DNA of 14,602 bases from Promethearchaeota archaeon (GTDB lineage Archaea; Asgardarchaeota; Lokiarchaeia; Sigynarchaeales; SOKP01), in contig DAOUUT010000061.1 in NCBI GenBank assembly GCA_030668025.1, positions 1 to 14,602 on the forward strand, written 5' to 3'. The notes below the pieces were generated by a model. That model was given only the letters and a program-made list of their open reading frames with translations. It was not told the DNA's origin and searched no databases. A program made the translations under genes and the position numbers. This document shows, one piece after another, positions 1-7,218 of this stretch. Position 1 is the stretch's first letter; each line of letters begins with the position of its first letter.

Positions 1-683
1 ATTGCAGTTTTTTCAGTTTCGGTGTCTAATCCCAATTCAGCAATATACCTTGGTATAAGAGAAATCGGATCAGTAGAAGGCACTTTCAAATTTAATTCTC
101 TTATCAATGTTCTATAGCATCTTCTTACATTTTTTGCATTGATAGATGTTTCATCTAATATTTCTTGAAGCGTTCTTGGAATCCTTCTTTCTCTACAAGC
201 GAAATATAAGCAAGCGGCGACCATCCCATTTATAGATCTACCACGTAATAATTTTCTTTTAAATGCTTCAATATATAACCTAATGGCTGCTTTTTTAACA
301 TGAATTGGTAGATTTAAATTACTTCCTATTCTTTTTAACTCAGTTGTGGCGATTAGCATATTCCTTTTATCCCAAGTCATACGAGAATTCCATTTTGCAG
401 CTCTTTTTAAGTCAGGATTTGTTATGTTATTTTTATCAATAATGGTACTTAAACCCATATCAGGCAACAAAATAGAGATTGGAGAACCCATCCTTTCCCT
501 TCTTTCTTTTTCTTGTTTTGTAAAAGCTCTTTTACCGCTATGAGCTGTATCCACAATCCTTTCGCTTATAACTAACCCACATTGACGACATACGATTTCT
601 CCCTTTTCTTGAATTGAAATTGTCTTTCCTTCACATTCTGGACATAAATTTGATAAATTTCTAACTTCAGATTTTATTTCCAT
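1..683 (-). CDS. tfb: Transcription initiation factor TFB (TFIIB homologue), C-terminus cut off by window edge
   Basis: This is the archaeal general transcription factor B. It bridges promoter-bound TBP and RNA polymerase, contacts the BRE, and inserts its reader/linker into the polymerase cleft. About 227 codons are visible from the ATG at 683. An N-terminal zinc ribbon has Cys14, Cys17, Cys32 and Cys35 in a CPEC...CRQCG arrangement. Next come the B-reader/linker (RAFTKQE, then RMGSP and GLSTIID at about residues 52-83) and the first cyclin fold (about 100-195, with GRSINGMVAACLYFACRE). The second cyclin repeat starts near the window edge (PRYIAELGL) and runs out of view. A Shine-Dalgarno-like AAGAGGT ends 7-8 nt before the ATG, which supports this start. 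The family assignment is secure. Whether this is the main TFB or one of several paralogues cannot be told. Confidence 0.95.
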   Translation of the reverse strand, partial: MEIKSEVRNLSNLCPECEGKTISIQEKGEIVCRQCGLVISERIVDTAHSGKRAFTKQEKERRERMGSPISILLPDMGLSTIIDKNNITNPDLKRAAKWNSRMTWDKRNMLIATTELKRIGSNLNLPIHVKKAAIRLYIEAFKRKLLRGRSINGMVAACLYFACRERRIPRTLQEILDETSINAKNVRRCYRTLIRELNLKVPSTDPISLIPRYIAELGLDTETEKTA

Positions 684-829
684 ATTTAAAACCTCTTTTT
701 AAAAAAATAATTCTCAAACTAAATATTAAAACTACTAGATTCCCGTGTAAACTAACTGAAAAATGCATTATTTGAAAATCTAAATTTCTTGTGACTGAAA
801 ATCGATTCCTTCCTTGAATGCAAATGTAT

Positions 830-848
830 TATATCCACATTGGATATA
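830..848. repeat. Inverted repeat overlapping the tfb TATA box
   Basis: The arms TATATCCA (830-837) and TGGATATA (841-848) are perfect 8-bp inverted repeats with a 3-nt spacer. The right arm overlaps the TATA box at 845-852, so a bound dimeric regulator would block TBP. An operator role is inferred from geometry only. Confidence 0.4.
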
Positions 849-860
849 TAAATCTTTCGA
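841..860 (-). promoter_or_regulatory. BRE/TATA promoter, probably for tfb
   Basis: Read on the minus strand, the sequence is TCGAAAGATTTATATATCC: a purine-rich BRE-like CGAAAG directly followed by a consensus archaeal TATA box (TTTATATA, 845-852). Transcription would start near 820-825, giving tfb an unusually long leader of about 140 nt. A weaker AT-rich element at 719-732 could give a short leader instead. Confidence 0.55.
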
Positions 861-870
861 TCAAAATTAT

Positions 871-896
871 ATGCTGTCTACAATATCCTACAGCAT
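871..896. repeat. Inverted repeat upstream of the tfb BRE
   Basis: The arms ATGCTGT (871-877) and ACAGCAT (890-896) are perfect 7-bp inverted repeats with 12 nt between them. They lie about 11 bp upstream (minus-strand sense) of the BRE/TATA. This is a plausible activator or repressor site; no family can be named. Confidence 0.35.
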
Positions 897-920
897 TAAT
901 AGCATAAATGTTGTAAACCC

Positions 921-960
921 AAAAATAATAACAGATAGAATCATTGTTTTCCTATGATTC
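921..960 (-). terminator. Possible hairpin terminator of the 143-codon unknown gene
   Basis: The inverted repeat GAATCAT (938-944) / ATGATTC (954-960) has a 9-nt spacer. In minus-strand sense it is followed by a U-rich stretch (TATTATTTTT, 921-930). It lies 80 nt past the stop at 1040 and before the tfb promoter, where a terminator is expected. The stem is short and A/T-rich, so confidence is low. Confidence 0.3.
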
Positions 961-1039
961 CTACTTTTCTATATAAAAATTTCAAATTTAAAAAATTAAA
1001 TTCGTTTTCGTGGTGTTATATTCAAATTGTAGTGTCGAT

Positions 1040-1471
1040 TTACAGGATTTTTTCACACTCTTGATTTATTTGTTTCATTGTGATAACAAAATCTTGCCAC
1101 CAGTCTTGACCTTGTTGGGCAACAAGCATAGAGTCCGTTTTTCTCGAATCTAGACATCTAATTTCCTCTTTTTGAGCTTTGACTTTTTCTTTCCATATTT
1201 GACTAAATATGTTTTGCAAGTTTATCTTCACTTTCTTAATTAGCTCTTCATAAGTGACAGAAACGGCCTCTTTTTTTTGAAGCTTTTGAAGCTGTTCAAA
1301 TTTAATTTTTTCTTTTGCTCTATTTAAATCACCACAGTTTATCGTTATCGAAAAAGTTTCTGTTTTTCCATATTTACAAAACTTTTGGATTTCACATGGT
1401 GAACAATAGCTTTCAAAACTTATTAGATAATCCTCTAACCCAATAATAGAATAATTTAAAATATTAGACAT
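1040..1471 (-). CDS. Hypothetical protein with a four-cysteine N-terminal segment
   Basis: I do not recognise this 143-residue protein. Cys23, Cys26, Cys32 and Cys46 are spaced C-x2-C-x5-C-x13-C, which could bind zinc or an iron-sulfur cluster. Residues about 50-110 are rich in Lys, Glu and Gln and probably form a long amphipathic helix or coiled coil. The C-terminal part contains WWQDFVITMKQ. There is no signal peptide or membrane segment. A TATA-like element (CTTTTTTATA on the minus strand, 1494-1503) lies about 27 nt before the ATG and no Shine-Dalgarno is visible, so the transcript is probably leaderless. It is isolated between tfb and tRNA-Ile. Coding status rests on intact length, promoter position and a protein-like composition. 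Confidence 0.7.
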   Translation of the reverse strand: MSNILNYSIIGLEDYLISFESYCSPCEIQKFCKYGKTETFSITINCGDLNRAKEKIKFEQLQKLQKKEAVSVTYEELIKKVKINLQNIFSQIWKEKVKAQKEEIRCLDSRKTDSMLVAQQGQDWWQDFVITMKQINQECEKIL

Positions 1472-1493
1472 TCAATTCACTTTTTAAGATTAT

Positions 1494-1503
1494 TATAAAA
1501 AAG
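1494..1503 (-). promoter_or_regulatory. TATA box for the 143-codon gene
   Basis: Minus-strand CTTTTTTATA is centred about 27 nt upstream of the ATG at 1471, the spacing expected for a leaderless archaeal transcript. Confidence 0.45.
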
Positions 1504-1600
1504 TATGCTCTTTATTCTATTAAAATTTGAGGCTTTAGAAGCCAAAAATTTTTTAAATATCTAATCTTTAGGGATATATTAAAAAATCAAATTTTATGAT

Positions 1601-1607
1601 ATTTATA
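1601..1607 (+). promoter_or_regulatory. TATA-like element for tRNA-Ile
   Basis: ATTTATA lies within an AT-rich stretch about 33 nt before the mature 5' end of tRNA-Ile. This fits initiation a few nucleotides upstream of the tRNA and later 5' processing by RNase P. The rest of 1472-1636 shows nothing else I can support. Confidence 0.4.
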
Positions 1608-1636
1608 GAATTTGGTGAAATAAGCGGGATCGCATA

Positions 1637-1710
1637 GGGAGAGTGGCTTAGCCTGGTATAGCGCACGGCTGATAACCGTGAGGTCGGGGGTTCGAAGCCC
1701 CCCTTTCCCA
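1637..1710 (+). tRNA. tRNA-Ile (anticodon GAT)
   Basis: The full cloverleaf can be folded by eye. The acceptor stem GGGAGAG pairs with CTTTCCC (one G-U) with discriminator A. The D arm contains G18-G19, and the anticodon stem CACGG/CCGTG encloses loop CTGATAA, with the GAT anticodon at 1671-1673. The variable loop is AGGTC, and the T stem GGGGG/CCCCC encloses TTCGAAG. CCA is not encoded and there is no intron. Position 15 is G and position 48 is C (Levitt pair), so it is a potential substrate for archaeosine insertion by the TgtA encoded downstream. Position 37 is A, so it is not a Trm5 m1G37 substrate. Confidence 0.97.
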
Positions 1711-1798
1711 TTTAAATCTTTCATTAAATGTTCTGATTTTTATTATAGTTAGCCTGAAGTATTTAAGTGGTAATTTTATTTCTATTTACAGAATATTG

Positions 1799-1809
1799 TT
1801 TTTATATTT
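1799..1809 (+). promoter_or_regulatory. TATA box of the AK6-tgtA-DUF371-trm5 cluster
   Basis: TTTTTATATTT lies about 31 nt upstream of the ATG at 1835, so transcription would begin at or just before that codon. This placement also argues against a start at an earlier ATG, which would lie upstream of or within the TATA box. Confidence 0.5.
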
Positions 1810-1834
1810 GATGATTAATTTTACTTATTTAAAC

Positions 1835-2428
1835 ATGAAAATTTTAGTGATCTCTGGCACACCAGGAACGGGAAAAACTACTGTTTCAAATAACATCGCT
1901 AATTTCCTTAAAGTTAAAGTAATTAGTTTAAATGAATTAGCAATTTCAGAAAATCTAATAATAGATTATGACACTAAAAGAGAAACATCTATTATAAATA
2001 GAAGTAAATTAATTCCCTTCTTGATTAAGTTAATAGAAAAATATAGAAAAGCAAATTTTGAGTTTTTAATAATTGAAAGTCATTTTTCAGATATTGTTCC
2101 AGAACGATATATCGATTGGGTTATAATATTGAGATGTGATCCTGACGAATTATTTATAAGGTTAAAAAAAAGAGGATATAAAATAGAAAAAATTAGAGAA
2201 AATGTTCAATCAGAAATTTTAGGAAACTCCGTAAATTTTTTTATTAATAAACAATTAAAATCGCCCATATTAGAAATTGATACCACAAAAATAAATATTG
2301 AATCAATAACTAAAACGATAATGGATGATATTCTAAAAGAAAAAGATTTAGAAACGTATTATGTAGGAAAAGTAGACTGGTTAGAAAAATTATTTCAAGA
2401 AAACCGTTTAAAAGAATTTTTTGATTGA
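1835..2428 (+). CDS. AK6/Fap7-type adenylate kinase-like NTPase
   Basis: This is a P-loop nucleotide kinase of the AK6 (Fap7/hCINAP) family. In archaea and eukaryotes the family has adenylate kinase/ATPase activity and assists small-subunit ribosome maturation with uS11. The 197-residue product has a Walker A loop GTPGTGKTT at residues 8-16. The strand FLIIESHF (77-84) is in the position of the family's D/E-S-H motif. The segment CDPDELFIRLKKRGY (101-115) plus KIRENVQSEILG (119-130) is typical of the AK6 LID region. The start at 1835 puts the P-loop at the very N-terminus as in the family, and a TATA box sits about 31 nt upstream. The gene is followed 27 nt later by tgtA on the same strand, so the two are probably co-transcribed. 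Confidence 0.9.
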   Translation: MKILVISGTPGTGKTTVSNNIANFLKVKVISLNELAISENLIIDYDTKRETSIINRSKLIPFLIKLIEKYRKANFEFLIIESHFSDIVPERYIDWVIILRCDPDELFIRLKKRGYKIEKIRENVQSEILGNSVNFFINKQLKSPILEIDTTKINIESITKTIMDDILKEKDLETYYVGKVDWLEKLFQENRLKEFFD

Positions 2429-2442
2429 CAAATTCTGAACTA

Positions 2443-2448
2443 GGAGTG
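2443..2448 (+). promoter_or_regulatory. Ribosome binding site deciding the tgtA start
   Basis: GGAGTG lies 7 nt before the ATG at 2456 but only 1 nt before the in-frame TTG at 2450. The spacing selects the ATG. Confidence 0.6.
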
Positions 2449-2455
2449 ATTGAAT

Positions 2456-4102
2456 ATGAAATTTGAAATAAATGATATCGATGCATTAGCGCGTTTAGGT
2501 AGAATACAATTAAACAATAAAGAGATGCTTACTCCTAATTTATTTCCAGTAGTACATCCTTACAAAAACATTATTTCCCCTCTCGATTTAAAGAAAATTG
2601 GTGCCCAATGTCTTTTTACTAACGCATACATTATTTATAAAAAGGAAAACTTAAGAGCTCAAGTTTTACAGAAGGGACTTCACGAATATTTAAATTATGA
2701 TGGAATAATAGCAACCGATAGTGGTGCGTTTCAACAATATATGTATAATAAAGATTCATTAGATATTGATGCGAATAGTATTGAGAAATTTCAAGAAAGC
2801 ATAGGAGCAGATTTTTCTGTTATATTAGATATACCAGTGCAACTAGAAGATCCCTACGATATTGCTAAGGAAAAAGTGTTAACTACTATTCAGAGGGCAA
2901 AAAGTAATATTTCAAGGAGGACACGTTCAGATTGCTGTTGGTTTGGTCCAATACACGGAGGAAAACATTTAGACTTGCTGAAAGAAAGCTCACTCAAAAT
3001 GAGTGAATTAGATTTTGGAGTCTTTGCTATCGGTGGAATAGTAAAAGCGTTTTTAAATTACAGGTTTGAGTTAACCACACAAATTTTATTGACTGTAAAA
3101 CAGTTTATTGCTCCCAACAAACCAATTCACATGTTTGGGCTAGGATTACCGCAATATTTTTCTTTGGCGGTCGCATGTGGCTGTGATTTAATGGATTCGG
3201 CAGCATACATATTATTTGCAAAACAAAATCGTTATTTTACCCTATCAACAGGTACTAAAAAGCTTGAAGAATTAGAAGAATTCCCGTGCCATTGTCCAAT
3301 TTGCTCAAAATTTTCACTTAAGGAAGTTAAAAATTTTGAAGAAAATTTAAGGGTTGAGTTATTGGCAAAGCACAACTTATACTTATCATTCTCTGAATTA
3401 AGAACAATAAGACAAGCAATAAGAGAAGGAAATCTATGGGAGTTAGTAGAACAAAGAATTCGAGCTCATCCTAATTTAGTAAAAGCCGCCAGTCTAATAA
3501 AAAATAATAAACCTTTTTTTGAGATTTACGAGAAAGTATATAAAAATCATGGAAGGCTTTATGCTTGTACCGAAAGTGTAGATAGACCTTTAATTTATCG
3601 ATACGGACAAAAAATAATTAACGATTATCGCCCCCCTAAAGAAACTAAGTATCTAATAATTTTACCCGAATTGGATGTAAAAGGCAAAAATTCGCCTACC
3701 ACTAACAACTGGTTAAAATTAATAAATAACAATCAACTTATTCAAAGAAGAGACATCCATTTGGTTTTTTATTCTATAATTTACGGAATTATTCCATATG
3801 AATTAATTGATACGTTTCCAATGGGGCAATACGAATCATGCAATTCCTCTTCTATTAATGATGTTTTCTATCAAAATTCCATAAAAAATTCAGAAGTGTT
3901 TTTAAAAATTAATTCGAATAATTATAAAAAATGCGTCCTTCTAATTCCTGAATTTTTTATTAACCAATTTAACGAATCTACACAATTTCCAAAAACACAT
4001 CCAATTAATGGACTTAAAAGCATCTTAAATAGAATATACAAGTCAAATTCTTGTGTGATTAAACAAATAGATGAACTTTTTCAATTTTTAAAGGAAGAAT
4101 AA
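2456..4102 (+). CDS. tgtA: Archaeosine tRNA-guanine transglycosylase TgtA, lacking the PUA domain
   Basis: TgtA exchanges guanine-15 in the D loop of tRNA for preQ0, the first committed step of archaeosine (G+) synthesis. The 548-residue protein has the TGT barrel at about 1-300. It includes TDSGAFQQ (Asp88), DIPVQ (Asp125), GPIHGG (164-169), and GCDLMDSAA with the likely nucleophile Asp247. A zinc site has Cys278, Cys280 and Cys283 (CHCPIC), with His306 as probable fourth ligand. HNLYLSFSELRTIRQAIREG (306-325) is a family hallmark. The rest (about 355-548) resembles the middle C-terminal domains (YGIIPYELIDTFPMGQYE, 443-460). Nothing resembling the terminal RNA-binding PUA domain follows, and the protein is shorter than typical full-length TgtA (about 580 or more). 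PUA may be supplied by another polypeptide. It is 3 nt upstream of the DUF371 gene. Confidence 0.95.
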   Translation: MKFEINDIDALARLGRIQLNNKEMLTPNLFPVVHPYKNIISPLDLKKIGAQCLFTNAYIIYKKENLRAQVLQKGLHEYLNYDGIIATDSGAFQQYMYNKDSLDIDANSIEKFQESIGADFSVILDIPVQLEDPYDIAKEKVLTTIQRAKSNISRRTRSDCCWFGPIHGGKHLDLLKESSLKMSELDFGVFAIGGIVKAFLNYRFELTTQILLTVKQFIAPNKPIHMFGLGLPQYFSLAVACGCDLMDSAAYILFAKQNRYFTLSTGTKKLEELEEFPCHCPICSKFSLKEVKNFEENLRVELLAKHNLYLSFSELRTIRQAIREGNLWELVEQRIRAHPNLVKAASLIKNNKPFFEIYEKVYKNHGRLYACTESVDRPLIYRYGQKIINDYRPPKETKYLIILPELDVKGKNSPTTNNWLKLINNNQLIQRRDIHLVFYSIIYGIIPYELIDTFPMGQYESCNSSSINDVFYQNSIKNSEVFLKINSNNYKKCVLLIPEFFINQFNESTQFPKTHPINGLKSILNRIYKSNSCVIKQIDELFQFLKEE

Positions 4103-4105
4103 GAA

Positions 4106-4537
4106 ATGATTTTATTAGACTCAATCAATGCAATTGGCCATTCTTTTATTCAATGTACTCATAGTACAACTACAGAGTTAACTAAGGACGATTATCTTAC
4201 TGAAAAGGGAACCTGTATTTTGGGTATTAAAGCGTCAAAAGCTTGTTATGATTTAAATCCAGAATTAAAGAAAAAAATAAAGAACGGGGAAAAGATCTAT
4301 GTCGTAATAAAAGTAGACGATATAGTCGATTCTTTTTATGGCTATGGCAGTAATAACTTAACCTTGCTAAGTAAAAAAGACTTAGTTTTTCGAAAAAGCA
4401 ATTATACATGCGATAGAACAATTCTAATAAATTGTACAAAATCCTCAAGGGAATTGAACAGGAATATTATTAACAAATTAACTAATTCCAAGAAACAAAT
4501 TTCAATACTTTTCAAGATTAATGATTCATATGAATAG
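4106..4537 (+). CDS. DUF371 family protein, function unknown
   Basis: This is a small archaeal protein of the uncharacterised DUF371 family. The 143-residue sequence shows the family pattern: GH near the N-terminus (11-12), His19 followed by TTTELTKDDYLTEKG (21-35), CILGIKAS (37-44), GYGSNNLTLLS (79-89), RKS (96-98) and CDRTILINC (102-110). It is predicted soluble with no membrane segment. It starts 3 nt after the tgtA stop and overlaps the start of trm5, so it is almost certainly translated from the same mRNA. That context suggests a role linked to tRNA or ribosome maturation. The function is inference; the family call rests on remembered motif order. Confidence 0.85.
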   Translation: MILLDSINAIGHSFIQCTHSTTTELTKDDYLTEKGTCILGIKASKACYDLNPELKKKIKNGEKIYVVIKVDDIVDSFYGYGSNNLTLLSKKDLVFRKSNYTCDRTILINCTKSSRELNRNIINKLTNSKKQISILFKINDSYE

Positions 4538-5678
4538 AACTGGAAAAGAAAACACTCAATTTTTAAAAATTAAAAAGGATTCCGCTGAAAAATTTCTAAA
4601 ATTAATTAAAACAAAATTTTCAGACGAAAGTATTATAGATAAAAGAAAAAAAGTTATATATAGTGGAACCTATGTGCTCTTTCCTTTAATAAAGAACAAG
4701 GAAAATGTTAACAAATTAAATGAAAGCAATATAAACGATTTAGATTTTGAAATTATTAACGCTAAAGCAGAGATAGAACCAAATTATAAATTTCGCTCCA
4801 TTGAAGAAGCTTTAGTAGACAATTTACCAGAAGATATTATAGATTTAATACCAAAATCCTATGATATTATTGGAAAAATTGCGATTATCGAATTTGATCA
4901 ATTTAACTCATTAAGTGTTGACAAAACCTCATTATATAAGAAAAAAGTAGCTGAAGCGATAGTAAAAGTGAATAAGGCGGTAGAAACAGTCTACGAGAAA
5001 AAGAGCGAAGTTAAAGGAAAATATAGGTTAAAAGAATTACAAGCTATTTTTGGCGTAGATAACCCTGAAACCTTTCATAAAGAAAATAATTGTATTTTTA
5101 AATTAGATGTAAAAAATACATATTTCACTCCAAGATTAGTTTTTGAGCGAAAACGGTTAAGTTTACTCAAATTTGCAGAAAATGAATTAATCGTAGATAT
5201 GTTTGCGGGTGTTGGACCATTCTCTATTCAAATAGCAAGAAACAACGATGTAAAAATTTATTCTTTCGATATTAATCCAACGGCAAATAAATATCTCATT
5301 GAAAATATAACATTAAATAAATTGAAAGGAGAAATTCTTCCTTATAACATAGATGTCGTGGACCTTATAAAATCATCCAATGAATTAGGAATTAAGTTAA
5401 AAAACCATGTAGATAGAACAATAATGAATTTACCGGAACAATCTATTAATTATGTAGATATAGCATGCTTACTGACGAAAAAAACAGGCGGAATTTTACA
5501 TTTATATCAATTCTGTGAAAAACCAAATCCAATTGAAAAAGGAATTGAAAATTTAAGAAACAAGTTAAATAGGATGGGATGGTACATAGAAGAAATAATT
5601 AACTCTAAGATCGTTAAACCGTTTTCTCCTAAATCCGATTTGATAGTCGTGGATGTAAAAATTAAGTACATTATGTAA
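4521..5678 (+). CDS. trm5: tRNA (guanine-37-N1)-methyltransferase Trm5
   Basis: Trm5 transfers a methyl group from S-adenosylmethionine to N1 of G37 beside the anticodon, which prevents +1 frameshifting. Archaeal paralogues also feed wyosine synthesis. The 385-residue product has an N-terminal recognition region (about 1-165), then RLKELQAIFG...HKENNCIFKLDV (169-197) and YFTPRLVFERKRL (201-213). The class I Rossmann domain follows: SAM motif I DMFAGVGPFSI (226-236), the acidic ribose-binding strand end SFDINP (248-253), and the catalytic NLP motif (303-305). It begins inside the DUF371 gene. ATG at 4521 (17-nt overlap) and ATG at 4530 (8-nt overlap) are both possible, with no clear Shine-Dalgarno for either. 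Which Trm5 subgroup (a, b or c) it belongs to cannot be decided by eye. Confidence 0.93.
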   Translation: MIHMNRTGKENTQFLKIKKDSAEKFLKLIKTKFSDESIIDKRKKVIYSGTYVLFPLIKNKENVNKLNESNINDLDFEIINAKAEIEPNYKFRSIEEALVDNLPEDIIDLIPKSYDIIGKIAIIEFDQFNSLSVDKTSLYKKKVAEAIVKVNKAVETVYEKKSEVKGKYRLKELQAIFGVDNPETFHKENNCIFKLDVKNTYFTPRLVFERKRLSLLKFAENELIVDMFAGVGPFSIQIARNNDVKIYSFDINPTANKYLIENITLNKLKGEILPYNIDVVDLIKSSNELGIKLKNHVDRTIMNLPEQSINYVDIACLLTKKTGGILHLYQFCEKPNPIEKGIENLRNKLNRMGWYIEEIINSKIVKPFSPKSDLIVVDVKIKYIM

Positions 5679-5743
5679 AGCTTTAATAACAAATGATATT
5701 TTGTATAACTTACTATTGATGAAATTTCCATGTTTAGTTAAAG

Positions 5744-6955
5744 ATGAAAAAAAACCCGAATTTTGAGGAAGAATTTTTACCACTACCGCTCCGAATTGAC
5801 AAACATATCAAGGGATATGTTGATTTTTATTTTGGACCTGAAAAGATTCGTCAAATTGTTGACAATGAATCTATAACAGCGCCAAACAAACTATTAATTG
5901 ATTGCAAAGCTTTAATAAAGCAACTAGGCGCACAAGGTTACGATAAGAAACGTGAGCAATATATTGAAAAAATGCTTATAGCAATGAAGACTTCAATAGA
6001 ATTATTAAATGGAGACGAAATGGCAATAAAAGATCAATTTTTAAAACTTTATGATGTAGCTTTACAGCCAGCTAATGAATCAGAACTGAAAGATTTAAAA
6101 AGAGAGTATGACCGAGCATACGGAGGTCCTGGAAGTTTAGAAGAACGAATCGAAAAATTAAGGATAAAACGAAGAGTACCTGAGGAAAGGGTTTTCGAAT
6201 TTTTTAAAAGAGCACTTAAAATCACAGAGAAACGAACAAAGGAGTTGTTTATAAATCTCTTACCTGAAAATGAGCATATTTTATTAGATTTAACACAAGA
6301 AAAAAACAATGACAAGATAAAATGGACTTGCTATGAATGGTATTTAGGTAATTATAATAGCCGAATAGAAATTAATCCGAAATTTAATATGTACTGGACT
6401 GCTTTACTGATGTATTCTGCTCACGAAGGCTATCCCGGACATCATACGGAATTTTCTATCAAAGAACGGATATTATATCGCGAGTTAAATCAATTTGAAC
6501 ACTCAATTTTACTCCTGAATTCTCCTAAATTAATAATCAGTGAAGGTATAGCAGATCTTGCTATTAATGTGCTTTTTTCTTATCGAGATCAAGTAGAAAT
6601 TGGATTAAACGAGTTTTGTCCAGATATTTCAAAAGAAGTTTCCCTAGAAGCTATGATTGCGCAATATAAAGTAAGAAATAAGCTTATGCTTTTTTGGTAT
6701 AATTTTGCTTATCATGCTCTTATTGATAATTACACTGATGAGGAATTAATTAGTTATGGTAAAAATTTTGAGCTATTTGATGAAGATGGCCTAAGAAATC
6801 AAATAAAAAGACTCAATGATCCAGTATACTCAAAAAATGCTTTTACATATAACCTCGGAATGAATATTATAAAAAAAAAATACGGGGAATTCCCTTCAGT
6901 TAAAGATTTTCGAAATCTTTTGATTAATCCGATCTTACCTTCTGACTTGTTATAA
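5744..6955 (+). CDS. DUF885-type zinc metallopeptidase-like protein
   Basis: The 403-residue protein has the DUF885 signature, a variant zincin site. HEGYPGHH (227-234) provides a glutamate and two histidines, and a second-helix SEGIADLA (266-273) provides the likely third zinc ligand Glu267. The remainder is mostly helical, as in this family of presumed soluble peptidases. No signal peptide is visible, so a cytoplasmic role is likely. Most DUF885 proteins I know of are longer (500-600 residues), so this is a compact version. It lies 65 nt after trm5 on the same strand. It could belong to the operon or use its own weak AT-rich promoter near 5698-5708. The substrate is unknown. Confidence 0.85.
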   Translation: MKKNPNFEEEFLPLPLRIDKHIKGYVDFYFGPEKIRQIVDNESITAPNKLLIDCKALIKQLGAQGYDKKREQYIEKMLIAMKTSIELLNGDEMAIKDQFLKLYDVALQPANESELKDLKREYDRAYGGPGSLEERIEKLRIKRRVPEERVFEFFKRALKITEKRTKELFINLLPENEHILLDLTQEKNNDKIKWTCYEWYLGNYNSRIEINPKFNMYWTALLMYSAHEGYPGHHTEFSIKERILYRELNQFEHSILLLNSPKLIISEGIADLAINVLFSYRDQVEIGLNEFCPDISKEVSLEAMIAQYKVRNKLMLFWYNFAYHALIDNYTDEELISYGKNFELFDEDGLRNQIKRLNDPVYSKNAFTYNLGMNIIKKKYGEFPSVKDFRNLLINPILPSDLL

Positions 6956-7070
6956 AATTCAAGATTTTAATTTTATTATCAATATTAATATCAACTAAAA
7001 ATAGATTAGCCGCTTTAGCCGCAAATATGATTATAAATTCTCTACCATACCCTCTACCTACTATCATACA

Positions 7071-7093
7071 CTTTTATTATAAAATAATAAAAG
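7071..7093. repeat. Perfect inverted repeat with a following T-run
   Basis: The arms CTTTTATTAT (7071-7080) and ATAATAAAAG (7084-7093) are perfect 10-bp complements around an AAA loop. A TTTTTT tract follows at 7099-7104. It may terminate the DUF885 transcript, whose stop is about 115 nt upstream. The stem has only two G-C pairs' worth of stability at its ends, so this is tentative. Confidence 0.4.
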
Positions 7094-7218
7094 TCTGAAT
7101 TTTTTAAATTGTTCTTATTCAACTTTATTAATTTATTTAAAAATCTCGTGCAACATTTTCGTAGTTTAAATAATCAATTTGAATCAAAATAATAAGTGAA
7201 GAAAAAACGAGAAAGCGC

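Larger units (their letters stand above)
684..1039. other. Intergenic region between tfb and the 143-codon gene
   Basis: No convincing protein gene lies in this AT-rich 356-nt stretch. It holds the tfb BRE/TATA and the three inverted repeats listed separately. On the minus strand a 33-codon frame (768-667) runs through the tfb leader and ends 17 nt inside tfb. It may be chance or a short upstream reading frame. Confidence 0.6.

Noticed and set aside
346..543. Plus-strand 65-codon frame
   Set aside because: It lies antisense to the clearly coding tfb gene and has no protein-like features of its own.
1796..1834. An earlier start for the AK6 gene, adding 13 residues
   Set aside because: The extension overlaps the TATA box and pushes the P-loop away from the N-terminus, unlike the family. 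The ATG at 1835 fits a leaderless mRNA.
2450..2455. TTG start for tgtA
   Set aside because: It is only 1 nt from the Shine-Dalgarno; ATG 2456 has correct spacing.
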